From the NCBI GenBank assembly GCA_012032555.1, contig JAAUSR010000004.1, positions 56,285-120,284 on the forward strand: DNA of 64,000 nt. The letters are read 5' to 3'. The translations under genes were made by a program, and so were the position numbers. Positions 59,543 through 64,000 of this stretch are shown here, piece after piece. Below the pieces are notes generated by a model. It saw nothing but the letters and a program-made list of their open reading frames with translations, was not told the origin of the DNA and ran no database searches. This DNA comes from Thioploca sp. GTDB taxonomy: Bacteria > Pseudomonadota > Gammaproteobacteria > Beggiatoales > Beggiatoaceae. How positions within the stretch are numbered: position 1 is the stretch's first letter; each line of letters opens with the position of its first letter.

Positions 59543-59628
59543 ACTAACCATTTGGATAACAATCGCTTGAAAGCAAGGTTAAAATAGTAGAACGCGTTAC
59601 GCTTTGCTAATGCACCCTATCTCGCTAT
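59543..59628 (+). repeat. Right copy of the direct repeat flanking the TpsB gene
   Basis: AACCATTTGGATAACAATCG, CTTGAAAG, GCGTTACGCTTTGCTAATGC and CCCTATCTCGCTA match the copy at 57698-57790 in order and orientation. Recombination between the two would excise the TpsB gene. Confidence 0.7.
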
Positions 59629-59697
59629 AATTATTTTTGGGTGTCTGAAATCACTTTGCATAGCAGGTTTAGCTTGGATCTTGCTCGTTTGCTCGTT

Positions 59698-59795
59698 ACC
59701 AAACTCTGCTTGGTAATGCCTACCAACCAAGCTCTGCTTGGCGAGTTAACGAAGCTGAACTTTGAGTGCAGACACTACCAAGCTTTGCTTGGTAG
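59698..59795. repeat. Cluster of three REP-like hairpins
   Basis: Three near-identical stem-loops occur within 100 bases: ACCAAACTCTGCTTGGT (59698-59714), CCAAGCTCTGCTTGG (59727-59741) and CTACCAAGCTTTGCTTGGTAG (59775-59795). All share the CCAAGC/GCTTGG stem with a CT or TT loop. This is typical of REP-type extragenic palindromes. Confidence 0.65.
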
Positions 59796-60007
59796 CGAGC
59801 AAAATAGTTTCACTTAATTTAAGTCAGTGGCAGATGGGCTGGCTACGAATTTTTTGCTCTTATAAGTCTAAAAATATGTCCGGCACCGTCGTTTCGCATG
59901 TCGTCTGCTTACCTCTATCCGACGGGGTTGCCTATTAACTTAATGGCAGTGGTACTTAGCCTGAGCTACTTGGCTTGGGGTTAGTATCGAGGAAGTATTA
60001 AAGTGAA
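59796..60007. other. Intergenic region with a dispersed repeat
   Basis: No gene is visible. TTAACTTAATGGCAGTG at 59935-59951 is identical to 31346-31362, so a repeat family is shared between the two accessory patches. Confidence 0.5.
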
Positions 60008-60919
60008 TTATTTTACAAACTGGATATCGAGTGTACGCATATAAATTTGCATACCGGCATCTTGAACAGGAAAAACATAGGCATCACTATTAGAATGATT
60101 ATGATGAGAATGCCACCAACCAGGTGGGGTAACAAAAACTGTATTCGGTTTCCATTCAGCTTTGACCGGATTAATAATATTGCCACTGGCATCAATCTCT
60201 TTCCCAAGTAGGGTATAAGTACCGGATTCAGCATAAACTGCTAGGTCAATCGCTACCGAATTGTGGCGGTGGGGCTTTTGCGTCGCACCTTTGGGTAACA
60301 AGTTGTATAATGACCACATAGTATGCGTCATGGTACGGTTTTTTTCACTAACCGGATTACCCAATATGACACCATTACGATTACGATTTGCGCCAATACT
60401 AGCTTCTTGGATGCGATTAATTTCTCTATCTAAATAAGACTTAGAATAATAAGTCGGTTCAAAACGGGGTGTTCCCGGTACTGCGCCAATATATTGCAAC
60501 AGTGGTGCATCATGTACCCAAAACAGTGCCGTATCTTCCTGGGCATAATGAGTCATACCACGGTTAGTTGGTAAAGTAAATGCGTCTCCTGCTTGCCAAG
60601 TTAGAGTCCCTCTATCCGTTTCAGTATGTCCTTTCCCACGCATGACAAAAAATATTTCTGAACTGGCTAGTACGGTGGTTGGAAGCTTATCGTTTTGGCA
60701 GATGCGTAGATAATTAGCCATTAAATTAGGTGTGGTAGCTGGATAAGGCGTACCAATGATTTCGGATAGATCTAACTCGATTATCCGTGTTTCCCCCTCT
60801 TCATGTAATTGCGATGGAAATGCTTGAATGGGAATATCTACTAGCTCAGGACGTGCAGCCGCTGCATATTCCCAAGTCAGTGCTTGTTTTGCCCATTGCT
60901 CGTTAATAAGATTTGTCAT
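60008..60919 (-). CDS. Bicupin protein (gentisate-dioxygenase-like fold)
   Basis: I start at the ATG at 60919 (MTNLINEQWAKQAL), which has a GGGGAG ribosome binding site; the open frame extends four codons further to a TTG. The protein of about 303 residues has two cupin domains, the first around residues 85-140 (EIFFVMRGKGHTETDRGTLT, GDAFTLPT), the second around 215-290 (KPHRHNSVAIDLAV, VFVTPPGWWHSHHNHS). The second domain keeps the His pairs expected at a metal site. The closest fold family I know is gentisate 1,2-dioxygenase, but no aromatic-degradation genes are nearby, so the substrate is open. Confidence 0.75.
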   Translation of the reverse strand: MTNLINEQWAKQALTWEYAAAARPELVDIPIQAFPSQLHEEGETRIIELDLSEIIGTPYPATTPNLMANYLRICQNDKLPTTVLASSEIFFVMRGKGHTETDRGTLTWQAGDAFTLPTNRGMTHYAQEDTALFWVHDAPLLQYIGAVPGTPRFEPTYYSKSYLDREINRIQEASIGANRNRNGVILGNPVSEKNRTMTHTMWSLYNLLPKGATQKPHRHNSVAIDLAVYAESGTYTLLGKEIDASGNIINPVKAEWKPNTVFVTPPGWWHSHHNHSNSDAYVFPVQDAGMQIYMRTLDIQFVK

Positions 60920-61110
60920 GGATCTCCCCAAAGTATTAGAAGCAATCTAGTTAAAATCTAAAGGTTAGCACAGAATACGTTAATATAAAATGATTACGCA
61001 CGGGGTTCGTACTACTCCAAGAAAAACATAAATATTTAAATATTAATTAGTTATATATTTTACTGATGTAGTTTTATAGTTAAGGAGAAGAGTGACAGAT
61101 AGTATGATGT

Positions 61111-61878
61111 TTAGAATGTTGATTGTTTTGGAAAAATGTAAGGTGAAGGATAATCTACTCCACATAAATACAAACCGCTTGCTGGTGCGGTTACTCCACC
61201 TTGAGTTCGATTACCTGCTTCTAAAACCGTTTTTGCCCAGAGGGGTGGTTGTTCACCACCACCGATAGTCATTAAAACGCCCGCTATGTTACGTACCATA
61301 TGATGTAAAAAGGCATTAGCAGAAATCTCTATAATAACTTGTTCATCAATACGAGAAACGGTTAGAGAGAATAAAGTGCGGATAGGATTTTTAGCTTGAC
61401 AAGCTAAGGCACGGTAAGAAGAAAAATCGTGAGTTCCTATCAAATAATTGGCTGCTATTTGCATTTTCTCCACATTCAATGGTTTATGCGCCCAAGTGAC
61501 TTGTTTAGCCAACAAGGCTGGGCGAGTAGGACGGTTTAAAATAATATAGCGATAATGACGGACGCTGGCAGAAAAACGGGCATGAAAATTATTATCTACG
61601 GGTTGTGCCCAGAGAATACTGATATCTTTAGGCAAATTGGCATTGGTTCCAAGTACCCAAGAACGAGGAGAACGTTGTGCAGTGACATCCATATGTATTA
61701 CCTGAGCTAGGGCATGTACCCCGGTATCAGTGCGCCCGGCACAAATGACCGTTACGGGGTGATGAGCTACTTTAGATAAAGCTGCTTCAACACAACCTTG
61801 AATGGAAGGTGCATGTGGCTGGAATTGCCAACCACAAAAACGAGTTCCCGCGTACTCAACACCTAATGCGATTCTCAT
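61111..61878 (-). CDS. truA: tRNA pseudouridine(38-40) synthase TruA
   Basis: TruA makes pseudouridine at positions 38-40 of the anticodon arm of many tRNAs. The 255-residue protein has the catalytic Asp51 in AGRTDTGVHALAQV, an N-terminal VEYAGTRFCGWQFQP and the C-terminal FLHHMVRNIAGVLMTIG. Length is normal. It follows fimV in the same direction, an order common in gammaproteobacteria. Confidence 0.95.
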   Translation of the reverse strand: MRIALGVEYAGTRFCGWQFQPHAPSIQGCVEAALSKVAHHPVTVICAGRTDTGVHALAQVIHMDVTAQRSPRSWVLGTNANLPKDISILWAQPVDNNFHARFSASVRHYRYIILNRPTRPALLAKQVTWAHKPLNVEKMQIAANYLIGTHDFSSYRALACQAKNPIRTLFSLTVSRIDEQVIIEISANAFLHHMVRNIAGVLMTIGGGEQPPLWAKTVLEAGNRTQGGVTAPASGLYLCGVDYPSPYIFPKQSTF

Positions 61879-61933
61879 CGGTTTAGAACGAAAAAATGTT
61901 TAAATTATCTTTTCGTTCGGATTTATGTGCCGA

Positions 61934-64000
61934 TTAAGCAATTTCTGCCATTAATTCCTTCGCCTTACGCTTTTGTTCATCGTTGCCTTTAGCAGAAATT
62001 TCCTCGAGAATACCCAAAGCACTCTCATTATCATCCATATCGATAAACATTTTGGCTAAATCAAATTGACCGCTGATATCGTCGGCAGAATCAAAATTAG
62101 TATCTTCTGATAATTCAGACAGATCTTGATCACCAAAACTACTCAATAAACTTTCTAGATCATCTGTATTTCCTAAATCGGTCTCTTCCATATTGTCATT
62201 ATCTCCAGAAAAGTTTTCCAATTCACCGGCTAATTCTTCATCCAACCCGATAGCATCTAAATCAAATTCGTTAGCAACACTTTGATTTTCTTCATTGTTC
62301 AAATCAAAAGATAAATCTTCTTCACTCATTTCCACAGCAACTGAATCTTCATCTTCCAATTCTTTATTAGCAGTAGCTGGTTCTTCTTCCAATGACAGAT
62401 CAAAATCATCGGTTAAGCCCAGATCGTCTTCGGTTTCACTGCTGGTTGCCGCCGCTGGTTCTTCTTCCAATGACAGGTCAAAATCATCGGTTAAGCCCAG
62501 GTCGTCTTCGGCTTCACTGGTTGCTGCCGCTGGTTCTTCTTCTAACGACAGGTCAAAATCATCGGTTAAACCGAGATCGTCTTCATCCTGAGTAGTGGTT
62601 TCTTCTTCAAGATCAAATTCATCTCCCAATGATAAATCTTCTTCATCACTTGTCGTTTCTAAACTGAGATCATCATCCAAAGAAAGATCCATATCAGAAT
62701 CTAGGGATGAACTGTCTTCATCATCAGTTATATCCAAGGATAAATCAGTGTCGTCGTCTGCTGAGTCTAAGTCAATTTCTTCACTACTATCTGGAGGTAA
62801 ATCTAAATCATCATCTGTTGAGAAGTCATCTTCACCCAGATCAAGATCTGAGTCCATTCCTTCTATGCCAGTATCTAAATCGAGAGATAAGTCATCGTTA
62901 TCTTCTCCTAAATCAAGGGATTCAGTCTCAGTTAGTGAATAGTTTTCTTCTTCACCCATATCAAGCAAGTTACTTTCATCTTGCTCGGATTCATAGTCTG
63001 TCGTTTCTTCACTAAGCGTTTCTTCAATATTAAAATCTAATCCACCCTCCTCCCCTAAAGACATATCATCATCAAATGATTCTTCTGCAAATTCTGTTGC
63101 AGTTAATTCTTCCTCATCTTCTCCAGGGGAAGCCGCAGCAATAATACCCGCTGCGGCAGCGCCACCGGCAATACCCGCTGCTGCGGCAGCAGCACCCGAA
63201 ATACCTTTACCTTTACCCGCTTTCGGGGAGGTAATAACTAATTCACGCCCAGTCGATAAATCTTGCCATAACGACTGCGTTCTATCCCACAAAGGCCCTT
63301 CTCCACCTACGGAATCATGTAATAATCTAGCTTGTTCCTCAAATTTATCCGTTTCATTAGCAGCGGCGTGTACTTCTAACAATTTCAATCGATATTCAGG
63401 GTGATGCGGGTATTGTTCGATAGCTGATTTGATTAAGTTTTCAGCTTGATCATAACGCTCATAAGCCATGTAAACATCGACTTCTTCATCCAATTCTTTA
63501 TCAAATGCTGGATCAACTTGGTCAAAGTCACTTTCAGCTTTACTGGGTTCTGTTTCTTGTTGGATTTGTCTTATTAATTTATCCACCTCAGATTCATCAG
63601 TATCACCTTCTAATTCCACAGACTCCATTTCTTCAGCTTGGGCTTGAGAGTGCAAACGCGCTAGTTCTTCCTGAATTTCTTCATCAGTCAGATGAGTACC
63701 TTGCTTCCACTCTGCGGGTTCTGCTGACTTGCCCCGTTGTTTTCTTAAAAATCCACCGACGAAGAAAAGTAAAAGGGCGCCACCACCCACGCCACCGATT
63801 GTCATCCAACCGCCGGGGACTTGGTTGACTAGGTCATTAGCGGTATCGATGAAATTGGATTCTTGAATGACTGGTGGTGTCATTTCACCGTGTTCTTCGG
63901 CCACTACTTTCGGTGGTTCTGCTGGAACGACTGGTGGTGTGGTTTCACTAGGTTCTTCGGCCATCTACTTTCGGTGGTTCTGCTGGAACGACTTGGTGGT
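61934..64000 (-). CDS. fimV: FimV-like protein, C-terminal part; N-terminus beyond the window
   Basis: The frame that ends at 61934 is the C-terminal 676 residues of a FimV/HubP-type polar protein. A transmembrane helix lies at about 51-73 (WMTIGGVGGGALLLFFVGGF), then a cytoplasmic TPR region (about 165-220), a long Asp/Glu/Ser-rich tract, three tandem copies of DDLGLTDDFDLSLEEEP (62380-62590), and the C-terminal FimV domain (FDLAKMFIDMDDNESALGIL). The apparent ATG at 63964 is not a true start: the preceding bases repeat the VPAEPPKV unit (as at 63895-63950) with two extra single bases, so the gene runs past the edge and the LysM domain is missing. FimV organises polar machinery, including type IV pili. 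Confidence 0.87.
62379..62590 (-). repeat. Three tandem in-frame repeats inside fimV
   Basis: About 75-80 bp are repeated three times. Each encodes DDLGLTDDFDLSLEEEP followed by a short Ala/Thr/Ser linker (AAATSEAE, AAATSSETE, ATANKELE). The copies are nearly identical at DNA level, so repeat number probably varies between strains. Confidence 0.8.

Noticed and set aside
62295..62942. Several plus-strand open frames rich in Ser and Lys
   Set aside because: They are antisense shadows of the Asp/Ser/Glu-rich repeats of fimV; the long stop-free stretches follow from that codon composition.

Overview
The window is about 40 % GC by eye and codes densely on both strands. Gene content and order (prmA, hslVU-DUF971-ubiE-ubiJ-ubiB, fimV, truA, nifL-nifA) point to a gammaproteobacterium. 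The large multi-PAS kinases, filamentous-haemagglutinin-type exoproteins, DUF4347 and DUF29 proteins, an FwdA/FhcA-like protein and dispersed GTAGGGTGGGCA-type repeats suggest a large filamentous sulfur oxidiser of the Beggiatoa/Thioploca group. The genus is inference from gene content, not from a database match. No rRNA, tRNA or CRISPR array was seen.

Layout. 1-11.8 kb is a mostly housekeeping block: an edge-truncated NlpC/P60 hydrolase (-), then prmA, a zinc-ribbon/DUF3426 protein, a LOG-family protein, thrB, hslV, hslU, a DUF971 protein, ubiE, an RDD membrane protein, ubiJ and ubiB. 11.8-13.2 kb holds a TrpB2-like gene on the minus strand. 13.3-22.4 kb is an envelope-protein block: a DUF945 protein; a tight three-gene unit made of a P-type-ATPase-like protein without a catalytic half, a CreD-like membrane protein and a large secreted beta-rich protein; then a repeat protein, an OmpA-type lipoprotein and a small orphan. 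22.5-29.1 kb carries two histidine kinases, one of 1716 residues. 29-32.6 kb is a small accessory patch with YjbQ, DUF29, a truncated gene, repeats and a possible IS200/IS605 right end. 32.8-33.8 kb is an XRE-VapB-VapC operon. 33.9-36.6 kb is nifL-nifA (-), followed by an FwdA/FhcA-like gene, VanZ-like and uppP genes (-), and a queuosine-precursor transporter (+).

42-49 kb has a fibro-slime-domain secreted protein, a TpsA-type exoprotein (-) and a FecCD/FecE-type ABC transporter (-). 49.2-55.2 kb is one 2008-residue DUF4347 exoprotein. 55.2-57.5 kb is a graveyard of IS630, IS1, Tc-toxin-like and IS4 remnants. A TpsB transporter gene follows at 58-59.5 kb between direct repeats, then a REP-like hairpin cluster, a bicupin, truA and the C-terminal part of fimV running off the right edge.

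At least seven genes, several of them normally intact housekeeping or regulatory genes, are broken by single-base indels, most in or beside homopolymer runs. Repairing one base in each usually restores a full-length family member. Homopolymer sequencing error is the simplest explanation, though real decay cannot be excluded without reads. The most unusual candidates are the pseudo-P-type-ATPase/CreD-like/beta-rich operon (14.98-19.07 kb), the NifL lacking its FAD-binding PAS domain, and the FwdA/FhcA-like protein whose expected metal-binding Lys and His positions are Gln.
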